A program made the position numbers and the translations under genes. Shown piece after piece: positions 24,919-37,227 of a stretch of 64,000 bases of DNA (positions are counted from its first letter, which is position 1; the number at the start of each line of letters is the position of its first letter). The stretch lies in assembly GCA_001972305.1 (NCBI GenBank), contig BDDD01001477.1, positions 1 to 64,000 of the forward strand, read 5' to 3'. A model generated the notes under the pieces. It was not told the origin of the DNA. It searched no databases and was given only the letters and a program-made list of their open reading frames with translations. This stretch comes from Cephalotus follicularis. Taxonomy: Eukaryota > Streptophyta > Magnoliopsida > Oxalidales > Cephalotaceae.

Positions 24919-25794
24919 TGATATGGAAAAAATTAAATTATACCAAGAATGACACGTGTCATCCACAAACATAGCCAAGTGTCTAAGGATCTTGAAATAT
25001 ACATGGATATCGGTCAGAGGAGGCTTATCAAGCCCTGGAAGGAGAAGTAAACAGACATCATCCTCGGCTTCAGTGCCGAGGAACTCCCCACTAGTGATGT
25101 TATAGGATCCACCCTCCTCGGCAAAAGTGTCGAAGACCTCTTTTCCAACTTTGGTGCCGAGAACCAAGCCAAAGGTTTTCCCTCTCAACTGCACTATAAC
25201 AGATACCTACCTCGGCAGCTTGGCAGAGGACCTGGTGTATCAAGCGCCAGTCTTGGGAGAAGCCATAGAACATGAAGATCATGAAGCGGATGAGTTCCAA
25301 GAGAATTTACCCTTCCTCGCTCTCGGCGGGACAAGTCCACAAAACCAGGCTACTTTTCAGGGAATCACCTCTTCCAAATATGGAAGATAAGGTACAATCA
25401 ACTACCAGCAATGAAAGTAGCGACAAATCAGGTGGAGATAAGGGAAATCCCGCTATCCTCGGCATTTTTTTAGGGGACAGCTATCATCTCCGCATTTCAC
25501 GCTCAGACAGTTACAAACCAGCCCTATAAATACAAGAATCAAACACATATCTCAGGTCAGCCATTTTTTTACTCTCAAAGAACCTTATTTTCTCTGTGCA
25601 AAGACCTAACTTGAGCGTCGGAGTGTCCCCAGGAGAACAACCTCCTGGACCTTCAACTTGTTTGCTCTTCTGTGCAGGGAAAACACTCATAGCAATCTTC
25701 TACTTTCATCCCGGAGTACTTATACCGCGTTTCTCTAAACAAATCAAGTCCTTACACCTAGGGTACTGTTGAGGGAAGAATTTCTGTATCAACA
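24919..25794 (+). mobile_element. Solo LTR, Tat family, 876 bp, inverted orientation, target duplication CGCAT
   Basis: Starts TGATATGG and ends TGTATCAACA, the reverse complement of the family ends. Perfect CGCAT repeats flank it at 24,914-24,918 and 25,795-25,799. Read on the plus strand, the G-box CACGTG is at 24,953-24,958, CCTATAAATACAAG at about 25,524 is the TATA box, and the conserved leader block follows at 25,615-25,652. It is the only copy transcribed on the plus strand. Several CCTCGGC/GCCGAGG motifs occupy the U3. Confidence 0.92.
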
Positions 25795-25799
25795 CGCAT

Positions 25800-27229
25800 C
25801 AATTAAATTGATGATGTGATCAATCTCTGTCATTCAAAATTATCTCTTTAAGAGTTTTGATTTAGCTATATCATCAAAGTAATGGATGATGATATTTTTA
25901 TTTAACAAAATCAATTCTCAATAAAATATTGTGGTTCATAAAATTTAAGTTTATCTCATATTTAATATAATAAATAAATATGTTATAAATAGACGTACGA
26001 AAGTTTGAATTAACTTTTGTGTACCTTAACGAATGAAAGAACCAAATTTATTAGTTGTATTAGAAGGGAATACCACGCGAAACAATGTTTCAACTTTCAA
26101 GGTTTGATAGCGTCATTAATGGTATATATTGTGAGATAATTATTTGGTATATTAGTTTCTAGCAACATGATTGAATTATCAACTTTATTCACCCAAAAAT
26201 AGAGGTAAACTGCCCAAGGTCTAAAGGTCTAAATGTAAGTTCTTAAACCTTAAACCCTAAAAATTTATTGATACTTGTATAAAAATTTTAAGTTGTACAT
26301 GCACCTTTGAGAATGGCCATTAAAGATAGTCTCACAGTTTCACTCTCCACAATCAATAGTAAAAAAACATGATTTAAAACTGAAAAAAATTACACTGAAT
26401 ATCAATATACCAACTTACAAAAAGAAAAAGAACAAAACGCAAAAGATCACATGTTTTGTGAAATATAAGTAAACTTGATGTTATGAGGATAGTGGTTATC
26501 TTTGACATAAAACACAAATTTATGTTTTTATTAATTAGTTTTTATACTTATGTATTATATTTCAAAAATCTAATCGTTGAATTAGATGTTCTACTTATAT
26601 AAAGTATTTATGACAAATTTTAAGTCATTTACATATTTTTACATCATTCATCAATTAAACTATTCTTTTATATTCTTTTATACTAAATGAAAGAATTATA
26701 AAATAATTAATTAAAAAAAAACAAAACAGTTAGAGATTTTCAATTAGTTTAAAATTATGTATACTAGATATATACATATAAAACATTTATTTCAACGATT
26801 AAATTAGTGAAATATGATCTGTAGGTTCGATAATTAAAGTAAAAAAGACACAAATTTGTGTCTTATAACAAGAATATTCCATTTTTTTCATGTATTATAT
26901 ACTTATTGATACATCACTATGAAACTAGGTACTAGCATTAACAATATAATAACTGCCAAAACACAAACATACCAATAATTAATTATAACTGCTAAAATAC
27001 ATGCTAAACGAAGAGTCAATCACAAAGCTTCTCCAACAATAGAAAAAAAAAAATGCCTTCAGTGTTCAAGTAGCATAATATAATTGTCTTCATGACTTTA
27101 GTTACCTTCCAATAAGACTAAAATCACAAGGACAATTTGGATTATCAACTACCTAAATATTAAAGTGCGTACGTACTAGCAATAATTTAATTTATTCATT
27201 TAATAATTAATAATTTCTCATTTCCGTAT
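25800..27229. other. AT-rich intergenic region downstream of DCR
   Basis: No ORF of note. The part nearest 27,230 must contain the DCR 3'UTR. No other gene or repeat boundary is recognised. Confidence 0.55.
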
Positions 27230-29147
27230 TTAGACCTCCATAAGAAACTCCTTATCTTTCTCCAACCTCTCCATAGCTCCAGCTTGCAAACTAATCTCCA
27301 CATCAATACTCTTGCCGCCATTTTTACCCTGATAAAGATAAACCATGCCATCGAACCTGTTGTTGGACCCACTTCTAACTCCCTCTGGCTTACCCCACCC
27401 GAAATCCACGTCATACACCTTGAACCTCGGCGAGCTCCCGACTGCCACGCAGTTCACTCCGGCGTCCTTGAATTGGAATATCTTTGGTGCACTCTCCCAC
27501 TCTTTGTTACGTTCATCGATGGCCTTTGCATTGTGCATCTCTATTGCCTTCTGTATTATCCCTGCTCCAAACTCCGGTGGGTTCCCGGTCAATAATCCGG
27601 CAGCTGTCACGGTGAATATGGCCTGGATAAGGTTACCGAAGTATGTTTCCGGCATTGGTGGGTCCACACGTTTCCGGCAATCAGCGAAGACGGTGAAGAC
27701 TGTGTAGTCTTCGGGTTTCAATTCACGTGCATGGGTTACATGACGCCAGATATGGACGGCGAGTGATTGAAAGGTGGAGAATGGTTTTGAGCCGTCTGAT
27801 GAAGGGCTCCCGTTGACTTTTGACTTGATCTTCTCGATTGCTGACTCTGAGAATTTGAAGACTTTCTCTCTGAGTGGTGGTGGGGCCTGATGATGCTTGG
27901 CATCACCGTTGGATGAAGCGAGTGGGTCCGAAGGGAGTGAGAGGTCGAGCTTTACTCGGGTGTTGCGTGATTTCGTGCGTTCGAGAAAGGGTGGAGATGA
28001 AACACTGGGGGCCCCACTGCAGATTTCAGCCCATGCACTCAGGAAGTGCCACGTGGAGGTACCATCTAAGATTGCATGATTGAACGCGCACCCTATTGCG
28101 ATTCCGTCTTTCAGCTTAGTTAACTGTAGCACGAAATAAGGAAATTTTTTGAGTGAATACAAGTTGATGACGATATGGACACATTCTATTTTTTTTTTTA
28201 AATATTATTTTGTTTTAAATAGAAGAAAAGTTATTGATGAACACAAATTTTATTATGGACGCATTTTATTTCTATCTTAAAAATATTATTTTATTTTTAA
28301 AAAAGAAAGATAAAATGTGTTGTGTTCATGAAAAAAAATGACTCCAAAAAAAGAAAAAACAATATGTATTTATTATAGACTGCATGTATGCAAAAATTAT
28401 TTATAAGAGTTAATAGACTAAAGATGAAAGGTCATTGTCACAAGTGAACAGTACATCAACGATGCCTGAAAGTACGTAGGTGTATTAATTCGCAGACCTA
28501 TCCAAGACAGCATGGCTCATAAACACAGTTGGAAAGCATTAAAATGAGCGACAATTTTACTACTAATAATGTGCATTTGCTTGCAGCTGGAATGGAAAGT
28601 AGGTAGCTGATAATAATGCGTAGTAATGTCAAACTTTAATGTTCTTGTTAAAAATCTTGAAAGATAATAAAAAAGGGGTCTGAGATGTTTTATCTCATTC
28701 TAAGTTCATTTTCAGCATATAAAATGCAAGGTTCAAAATTTTAATAAATGCTAAAATTGATAGTGAAAACAAACAAAATGTAGATCTACCTGTAAGGGAC
28801 AAAAACAAAATGTAAATCTAGATTATACAACGTTCTTTGGAAGCTAGTTCATTGCAAGGATTGGTTTTAGGAGAGTACTGTCATCTTTCGGGTGTGAAGG
28901 ATACTCTCTCGTTATTTGAGCTTCTTAAAAATGTGAGGCTCACTAAATTGGAAGTCCTATCCAAATCGTAAATTTGACAGAATTGGTCTACTTAGAAAAA
29001 GAAAGATAGAGAAAATGAAGATAAGAGAGTGTGACCTTCACTCTCATGGTTATTCATTTCATACTCTCTTGCCCTTGCGTATTCTAAGTGAAAAGAATTC
29101 CTATCACTAAAACCATTTATGTTTGGAATCCTACAAGCAACAATTCT

Positions 29148-29191
<44 letters not shown>

Positions 29192-29722
29192 CAATCTAGA
29201 CAAAACCACTTAAAAGCACGTAGGGCAGCAAAAAAAAAGTTGAAGCATAAGCAACCACTACAAAATTGCATGAAAATTACAATGTGTTACCTGAATCGCC
29301 AACAAAGGCCTATGAAGCCCCTCCAAGTTCAAGATCCCATTGTATGGTATCAATGCCTTCAAAGTGCTTGTGCCCTCCTCAACTGCCAGGTCATCAATAC
29401 CAATCTCTTCTGAGATGGCTTCAGCAACCTCTACACCCTCCATTTCATCATCATAATCAACCCTAAACACCCCTTCCTCATCTTTCCCTAGCTTACCTGC
29501 CAATTGATAAAATTCCTCCAAAACTACTTCAAGCCCATCTTTAAGTTTCCCTACCATGTCCTCAAAGTTACCACCCTTGTAAAACATTAACTTCTGGTTA
29601 TAGTAAAAAGCTAGGTATGGAAGATCAAATGTGACCAATTGACATTCTCTTCTTCCTATCTTCTTGCTGGGCTTGACATGGTTTTTGCCAGTAATTTTCA
29701 CTTTAACTAATTCAGTTTCCAT
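27230..29722 (-). CDS. DCR: BAHD acyltransferase DCR (cuticle/cutin formation)
   Basis: DCR-type BAHD enzymes are cytosolic acyl-CoA-dependent acyltransferases needed to incorporate hydroxy fatty acids into cutin, and so for cuticular ridges and epidermal integrity. Two exons, 29291-29722 and 27230-28123, join at Gln-144/Leu-145 with GT-AG borders and give 441 residues, the normal BAHD length. Seen in the protein: an N-terminal IGRRECQLVTFDLPYLAFYY block, FYQLAGKLGKDEEGVFRV, the catalytic HXXXD as HAILD (about 162-166), and the structural DFGWG motif near the C terminus. High similarity along the chain to remembered Arabidopsis DCR (including YFGNLIQAIFTVTAAGL and KDKEFLMEV at the end) supports orthology rather than a generic BAHD call. 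No lesion is visible. The 1,167-bp intron holds an (AAT)n tract. Confidence 0.93.
29150..29190. repeat. (AAT)n microsatellite in the DCR intron
   Basis: About 13 uninterrupted AAT units lie 100 bp from the intron's donor side. This is a likely polymorphic marker with no other role visible. Confidence 0.95.
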
Positions 29723-29807
29723 TGTTGCAATGAAAATTTACCTTAGCTAAAAACAAACACTAAATACCGGACACTATTAGTTTTATAAAAAATGAAGTTT
29801 AAGCGAT

Positions 29808-29822
29808 ATATATTTATAAACA
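29808..29822 (-). promoter_or_regulatory. TATA box candidate of DCR
   Basis: On the minus strand TTTATAAATATATATCGC lies about 95 bp upstream of the DCR start codon. This is a plausible TATA position for a short 5'UTR. The transcription start is not otherwise marked. Confidence 0.5.
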
Positions 29823-29829
29823 AGATGAA

Positions 29830-31355
29830 GTTGGCGGTGCATTTATGAATTCATGACAGAGCGGTTGTGATCCATTAATTTAATATCTCTATTTCACTAT
29901 ATGGGTAGGTTAGTAGTTGAGTGAAGATATAAAGAACGCTCTTACAATATTAAAGGCTTCTTGAGCTAAAAGGAAAACAATTTAAGGCCTCGAAATTGGT
30001 TTTCACTGTGAAGTGCTATGTCATATCTGTGCTACATGACTTTCAACCATGGAAGCACAAGCGACATAATAACCAGTAAAGTTTGCACCACATGAAACTC
30101 ATAATTCGACCACATGAAACTCATAATTCGATTTCAGACGCTTCACTTTCGTTTACGGGAGGTTAGATGTAGTATTTCACGGACACTATCATGGCCAGTG
30201 ATGAATGCTAGCTGTAACATCCGACCAATGTTTTAAAATTCGGATAGAATCTTGGCCAGTTTAAAGAGGAGAATCACCGTTTCATCAATGTAAACAACAC
30301 GAATCGAGTCGTGATTGAACTTGTTTGAACTCCTCTCGTTTTTCTTATCAAGTCTACAAGTTTCAGCCGAATTCATTGTGTTCATAAGTAAATGACTTTA
30401 AATGGTAAAAATGAACTGCAATTCTCAATAGTATAGTTTTTTTTATAAAATAGATTGCTAAAAGCTTATTTGAATTTAAGTCATGGTTATATTGTTTTGA
30501 TAATGGGTATAGTTGATTAAGGTCACTTGCTAGGTACTCTATTGTTTGTGTAACTTTATTTGATAGTTTGATCATGTTTACTTAAAAAAAAAAAAAAAGT
30601 CTTCATTTTGAGTTGTAATTATCATTATGTAAATTATGAGTTCTTATTGTGTTGAACTCAATTTAAAAATAAACATAAATTTAAGGAGAAAATGGATGGA
30701 AGCCTTCACATTCACTTTGTGAGTAATATCAATAATGTTATTAACAGTATATGAGGTGATATAGTATATGATGTGTCATCTAACCAATGAAATTAAAAAA
30801 AAAAGTTTTACAAATACATACTCTTAATAGCATTTTTTGAGCAATATGCATAAAGTGAAATACTTCTAATGATCGTAGTTAGACTTCTACCCCTGAAAGT
30901 ATTTCACTTTTTTTCGTATTACTCGTATAATGGATGTGAAACAAAAATTAATAATTAGGTTTAACCTATTTAAGTTAAATGAATTTTAATCGAATTAAAT
31001 TTATATTCTTAAATAATCTAAATAACAAGTTTACTATATGAACTTTCATTTAATGTGCAATCACTTACCTCAACTTAATTTGGTTTCATATATCTACCTC
31101 AACTTACAAAATTAAGCAATTATATGTTTTATATTAGCAAATGCATAATATATGATGTGTCATATAAAAAATGAAATGAAAAAAAAATAAAGTTGATATG
31201 TAATTATTATTTTTTCTACTCGTTAGATAAGAGATCATATATTATATATACATAATCATATGCTTTAAATGTCATTTTTCTAATTAATCTTTAGTCAAAA
31301 ATAACTATAAAGACATGTGTGGTGTACGATTGGGTACTGTTTATAAAATAAAAAT
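29830..31355. other. Intergenic region upstream of DCR
   Basis: Presumed DCR promoter followed by AT-rich DNA. A 22-bp direct duplication (CCACATGAAACTCATAATTC, two adjacent copies) sits at about 30,089-30,132. No gene is seen. Confidence 0.55.
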
Positions 31356-32147
31356 AAAAACTTAAAATTTCTACCAGACCCCAAAATATTATTACCCAAC
31401 CTGTTTTACTAACCCAAAACCCCTCTCTTCCGCTCCTCTGCCCGGCGCCATCACTGGCTTTAAGCGATAAAAGTTCAACGTCACAGTGTGGTATTGTTTC
31501 TCATCGCCGTTCATGTCGAAAGTATTGCCGGCGACATCGAAAATGTTTCCCGTAAACGTGAACCATGATCTCACACCTTTACCCTCGATCCAAGGCAAAC
31601 TGGCCTTTGAAATTGAATATATAATGACAAAACCATTAATGAAGTTTATATAGTGAACTGGACATACTTGCATCAATTTTTACAGCACGAAACTCACATT
31701 ACTGCTTTGAAAATTTCATTACCAAAAAGATAAGTCTGTAGTGAGAAAGACATTCATTAATTCATCAACTCATTTCTATTACCAAAACACGGTTTCTAGC
31801 TACAAGTAGTGGCCCTCAATATTAATTTGTTACAGTAGAAACTCTTTGTCCATGAACAGACACCACAAGATCACGCCAGGTCACCAATGGTCCACACGCG
31901 CCACGATCGCATAAAATCATGCTATTGCAATCTTTGGTTACCATGCAATTCTCTCTTCCAGAGTCGAGGACCCACCTGCAACCGACAGTTCATTTCGAAG
32001 TTTCCGGCATCATTTTCGTCAAGAACGGCGATGAAAAACAAAGGCAGTGATGGCGCCAGACAGAGGAGCGAAATGATGGGTTTTTTGGGTAAGTAGAACG
32101 GGTTGCGTGAATATTATTCGGGTTTGGTAGAAATTTTAAGTTTTTTA
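31356..32147. mobile_element. Fold-back element with ~160-190-bp inverted arms
   Basis: The left arm (about 31,356-31,546) and the reverse complement of the right arm (about 31,990-32,147) share AACTTAAAATTTCTACCA, CGCTCCTCTG, GGCGCCATCACTG, TCATCGCCGTTC and TCGAAA in the same order. They are separated by small indels. About 440 bp lie between the arms. Long imperfect inverted repeats around a short, non-coding, relatively GC-rich body suggest a fold-back or Mutator-like non-autonomous element. No 9-bp target duplication could be fixed, so ends and superfamily are uncertain. Confidence 0.6.
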
Positions 32148-32150
32148 AAA

Positions 32151-32798
32151 ATAGTGTAACACGTGTCACTCTTATTTTTAAGTAATGGCTAGTAAGTTAG
32201 TTATTTTTTAGTGATTGCTCATTAAATAAAAGTCCACTTAGTAAACTTGATATTTAACCTTAACACGTTTAATAAATAAACACGATCAACACGTTTTAGT
32301 CTATTTATTAGCCGAAGTTTACGCTGAGCTTTAGCACAGCTTGACTCAAGTCGCTTGTGTAATCGAAGAGTGTTTTCTGATTATGCTAATTAGAGTAATG
32401 TACTAAAAATGTTACGTTTTTTTTTTTAATATATAGAACTAAAATGTTGTGTTACTCTCTCTTCAATACTTTCTTATTTATTATATCATTTAAATTAAAG
32501 CAAGGTATATCTATAAATATGATTTAATAATAAATGACATAAAACTTGAAAATGTTAGAATTTGTATTAACAAGTCAATTTCGTGCCCTACCTTAAAACA
32601 CTATAATTAATTCAATCATAATCTTGATCATGTAAACAGAACAAATCTCAAACCTTATCTTATAAAACGTATTACACAAGTCGACTCCTATAACCCGTTC
32701 AATAAATGATAAATTCAAATAAAGTTGTATTCATCTATCTAATAATTTGTATTTGACTCGATTAAAATTTATTTAACCAAAAATCAATAATGTATAAT

Positions 32799-32846
<48 letters not shown>

Positions 32847-35160
32847 AACAAATATAAATTAATTAATTAATATATGTGAACGAGAGAGAAAAAGAAAAAA
32901 GACTAATATCTTTTTTTCCGTAACTCTAAATTGATATTTGTTTATTGTTTTCTAAATTATCTACAAAATATTTTTTTATATATATTTTTTTACTTTTTCC
33001 CGGAGAAGATACCCACCCGAGGAGATATGATGATTAATCCTTTAAGTGGAGATAGGGAATGTTTGAACCTTGATCAAAACTAAGGCAAACTCACACCCCA
33101 AATTATTAAGCTACGGATGCTTAATCATTATGCTTATTATTAATTCTTTATAAACATGTTAAACGCGATATAGTTAAATTATTCGACTTGATGGTAGACA
33201 TTTTCAATAAATATGTTAATTATCGATCACTTTTGATTTAAGCGGTTGACGAAAAAACGATATGTTTCGTAATCATGTTAAACAGGTTGGTCCAAATGTG
33301 ATTATAATAGTAATGCCAAATCCAAATATGTTAATTCCTTATCATTTTTGAGTCGTGTTCACGTATTATGACCTAAATTATCGTCTCTACTTAAAACTTT
33401 TAGGATAAATTACAAAAACCCTTAAAAGGTTTTAACTCGTTAATACTTTAGTCACTACAAAAAAACTCCCCTAAAATCATTAATTTTTGTAAAAACAAAT
33501 AATTACGGATTAAAATCTCAAGGTTCAAACCCTCTGACCATTAATTTTGTTGGAATGGCATAATTTAACAACCAAGCCTAGGATAATAACTCAACAATTT
33601 TTCTTTATTTTTAACAATTTTTTTTCTTTTATAAATGGATAGTTGATTATCCTTCTAGGAATTTTTTTATGGGTGAATACAATATACATCATAAACATAT
33701 TCTAACTTTTTTTAAAATATTATTTTATTCAAAAAGATATAAGGTATATCTATAATAAATCGTATCTACCCAAAAATTACCGAAATTTGGGGTCACCCAA
33801 AATTGTATCCTTTCTTAACTGCAATTACCCGTAATGGTTGCTCTATTAATTGAAACTATTTATCATCCACGTTCGTCAACAACCAATTTAAAATGGAATA
33901 CTTTCTTTAGTATCATTAATTCGGTCGTCCACACACCACATGTCAACACCTAGACATGTCCCCACATAATGAATACTTGGTCCTGCAATAACTCTACTAT
34001 GCACTCCTCGAATTAGAAATTCCAGCCACATTAAAAAAAAAAGGAAAAATTAAACTAAAGTAGGTATCCCAAAACCACCTTTATTTTTAAGAATAAAGGT
34101 GTCTTAATCATTTAATCAGATTAATATATTTTTTTATAGGCATCTTTCATCGACAAGCACGTTATAAACGATCCTCTTTCTCTATATATAAAGCAATAAG
34201 AATCAATGCTTGTTTATTGTCTTTTTCTACGTTAGTATTATTGAGGCCGCCTTTATATTGGTCCAAAATAAGTTTTCCTTCGATATTGCTTGTAAGCAAA
34301 AAAAAAAAAATTGTAATCATAGGGTCACAGAGGGTATCCATCAAATCCTAAATTGTAGTGGAAGCGAAGGATCCTTAAATATGTTGAACACTTTGAAGAT
34401 AAAATATAGACATTCTGATAGTATGATTCATAACTTTATTACTTAGATAAACCGCCTATCGAATATCTCCATAACACAATTTCACTCGTTCTATTAAATC
34501 ACTCAAATTGATCGGAGTTGAGTTCATTATTATGCACAGGGTATGACGTAGTCACGTAGATGATGTTTTTTTTTTCCTTTTTAATTTTTAATTTGGACTT
34601 CGAGACAATAGTGTGTGAGATTGGTCACATTTTAGTTCATACATTTGCACTGCTCCTAAATTAAACAAGCGAAAGACCAAAAATCATTGCCTGGTGAAGA
34701 CATTAGACATATTCTCTTCAATGGGCCATTTTACTTCTATAGGGCCAGACCCAGTTGATATCGATAATCTTAGGCCATAGCTGTTTATTACAAATTAAAT
34801 TGTGTGCAGTATTGTGAATGAAAAAAATGTGAGCAGAATTGAGGGCTTAAAATGTTTTAACAAAATGGCCCACATGAGAGGACGACCCAGTCCTACAAAA
34901 ACTGAATGCTTTGATCTCGTGAATTTTGGACGCACATCAAAATAAGGATTGGATTCCATCATTTTATTCTTTAAAAAATTGAATGGTTTTTAAAAATATA
35001 ATTATTAAATTTATTAATCTATATATGATATATGTATATATCAAATTTTAAATCAATTGAAAATATTTAATTATTTTATCTTAATATAAATTTTTTTTAT
35101 CATTATTTGTATTTAACTTAACTTTTTATGTAAATATAAAATAGTTCGAGATGTTTAATA
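32151..35160. other. AT-rich intergenic region, no gene seen
   Basis: Low-complexity DNA with no convincing ORF. It contains a (TA)n run at about 32,803-32,841 and several T/A homopolymers. Nothing else is identified up to the assembly gap. Confidence 0.55.
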
Positions 35161-35217
35161 NNNNNNNNNNNNNNNNNNNNNNNNNNNNNNNNNNNNNNNN
35201 NNNNNNNNNNNNNNNNN
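35161..35217. other. Assembly gap (57 N)
   Basis: All 57 bases are N. The flanks are AT-rich and non-coding. Two ORFs crossing the gap are artefacts of translating N. Confidence 0.99.
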
Positions 35218-35870
35218 TTTTTCTATTAAAAATATAAAACAAAAAATCGAATCCAGCCCCACGTAAATCAGGACTACACTTAAAGTTATGCGTGACATGC
35301 GGAAAATTAAGCACACAAACCAGACTGTCAAGGGGCCTCGTATCAAACTAATCTGCCAACTTAGATTTGTTTTTCCTCGGCAAAAAACAAAAAAGAGAAA
35401 AGGGTATGTTTCTTGACCGACCAGTCAATTTAAATTGTTCATTCTTATTTTTTTTATATAAAGATTTATCAATATGTATTGAATCACGAAAAAATAGTAT
35501 TTTAAAAATTATATTTTATAAATTCGATCTTTTAATTTAATAATTTATATGTGTAGATTATATATATCAATTTTGAAAAAAATTAAAATTCTCTAACTAT
35601 TTTATTTTTATATAACAATTTTAACGATTAAGTCAGTTTTTTTTATATGTAATTATAACGGTCCAGATTGTTATATGAAAACAAAATAATTAGAAACATT
35701 CAATCGACTTTAAAATTTATAGATATGATCTACATATATGTATTATCAAATCCAACAATCATATTAGTAAAATATAACTTGTAAGCATGTCATTTTTAAA
35801 TGATCTAACACCTACATCTGATCCAGTATCTAAGACGATTCAACATACATCAGATAAAAATTATATAAAT
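35218..35870. other. AT-rich spacer, no gene seen
   Basis: Stop codons in all frames and no recognisable motif between the assembly gap and the next solo LTR. Confidence 0.55.
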
Positions 35871-35875
35871 ATAAT

Positions 35876-36433
35876 TATGGATACAGAAAACCTTCCTTTA
35901 ACAGTACCCTACGTGGAATGCTTTGATTTGTAATGGAAACGCTGGAATCTGTCCGAGAAAGGTAGTTTCGTGGTTGACGATCCCTGCACAATAAGAACAC
36001 AAAGGTTGAAGGTCCAGGAGGTTGTTATCCTGGGGACACTCCGACGCTTAAGTTAGTAATTACACAGAGAATGCTAGGTTCTTTTGAGTGATAAAATGAC
36101 TGACCTGTGTAATGTCGTTTTTAGTATTTATAGACCTTGAATGTAACTGTTAAGCGTATAAATCAGAATTGACAGTTGCCCCTAAAGAAAATGCCCGATG
36201 AGCCCGGACATTTCCCCTGATCTCCGCCACATTTGGTGGTTTTTCTTTGTAGGACTTGGTATGTTGGCATGTACTCTTCTTTGATCGTGGACTGACAGCG
36301 CCCAAGGATCGCGACACATTAATACCTTTCAAACTATAACGCCCGGCCACATGCCAAGGCCAGAAGAAGGCATCTGTCATCTTCTTCTGAAGACACGTGA
36401 CATTATGTTTTAAATAAAAAATTCTTCACATCA
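35876..36433 (-). mobile_element. Solo LTR, Tat family, 558 bp, target duplication ATAAT
   Basis: The left end TATGGATACAG is a mutated form of TGTTGATACAG; the right end is CTTCACATCA. Perfect ATAAT repeats flank it at 35,871-35,875 and 36,434-36,438. The leader block is at 36,011-36,050, a minus-strand TATA at about 36,122-36,134, and the G-box at 36,394-36,399. One degenerate unit resembling the minisatellite of the 21,683 copy remains near 36,228-36,270. Confidence 0.9.
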
Positions 36434-36438
36434 ATAAT

Positions 36439-37227
36439 GATTTTATACCCATTATTCACGTATTATTAACTCCTATATATATCACAATATACATTATTTT
36501 TATACTCAATATAATTATTTTATACCTATTATTTAAATAAAAGATATAAATAATTATTTATATTCATTAACCCTTATATATCACAATAAACATAAAATAA
36601 TTATACTTATATAATTTTTATAGTTTATAAATATATTTTATTTTTTTAATATAATTATTTTATACCTATTATTCGGATAAAATATATTAATAATTATCGC
36701 GATAATCTATATATATAAACGAAAAGTAAAGAACATAGTTACAAATCCGATACCTTAATCATTAAAGCTCTCACTGCTTTATATACACACACACACAAAG
36801 TAAAGAACATAGATACAAACACGATACCTTAATCATTAAGGCTCTCACTGGTTTGGTTCCTAGCTTGCACTTGCCAAAAGTCTCTCACTTTGTCGTATTC
36901 TTAATAAAATAAAACAAAAAATCCAAAAGAAAGATAAATCGAAAAGATGGAATCCTATGGAGAATGTACCACCAATAACTTCAGACCCAAAATGAAGTTA
37001 CCTAACTCTTAATTTGCCAAACAATATATGTAGCAACTAGTCATTTTCTTAAAGAAGATAATGACAACATGAAGAATACCACTATAACCAAAACAAGAGG
37101 GACTGGATTTTTTCATGCGTCACATTCATAATCTTAAAAAACAAGAAAAACATATATTTTAAAATAGAACCACGCAGAATTGAAAACTTATTATTGTTAA
37201 GGCAAGTTGCATAATTCAGTGCTCTTT
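36439..37227. other. AT-rich direct repeats and the SRC2-like 3' flank
   Basis: 36,500-36,715 contains two diverged copies of an AT-rich block around ATAATTATTTTATACCTATT, about 150 bp apart. 36,723-36,865 is a two-copy tandem repeat (period 74 bp) around AAGTAAAGAACATAG and GATACCTTAATCATTAA. The remainder to 37,227 should hold the 3'UTR of the C2-domain gene. Confidence 0.65.

Noticed and set aside
35126-35346. Two minus-strand ORFs spanning the gap
   Set aside because: Their middle part is N translated as X.
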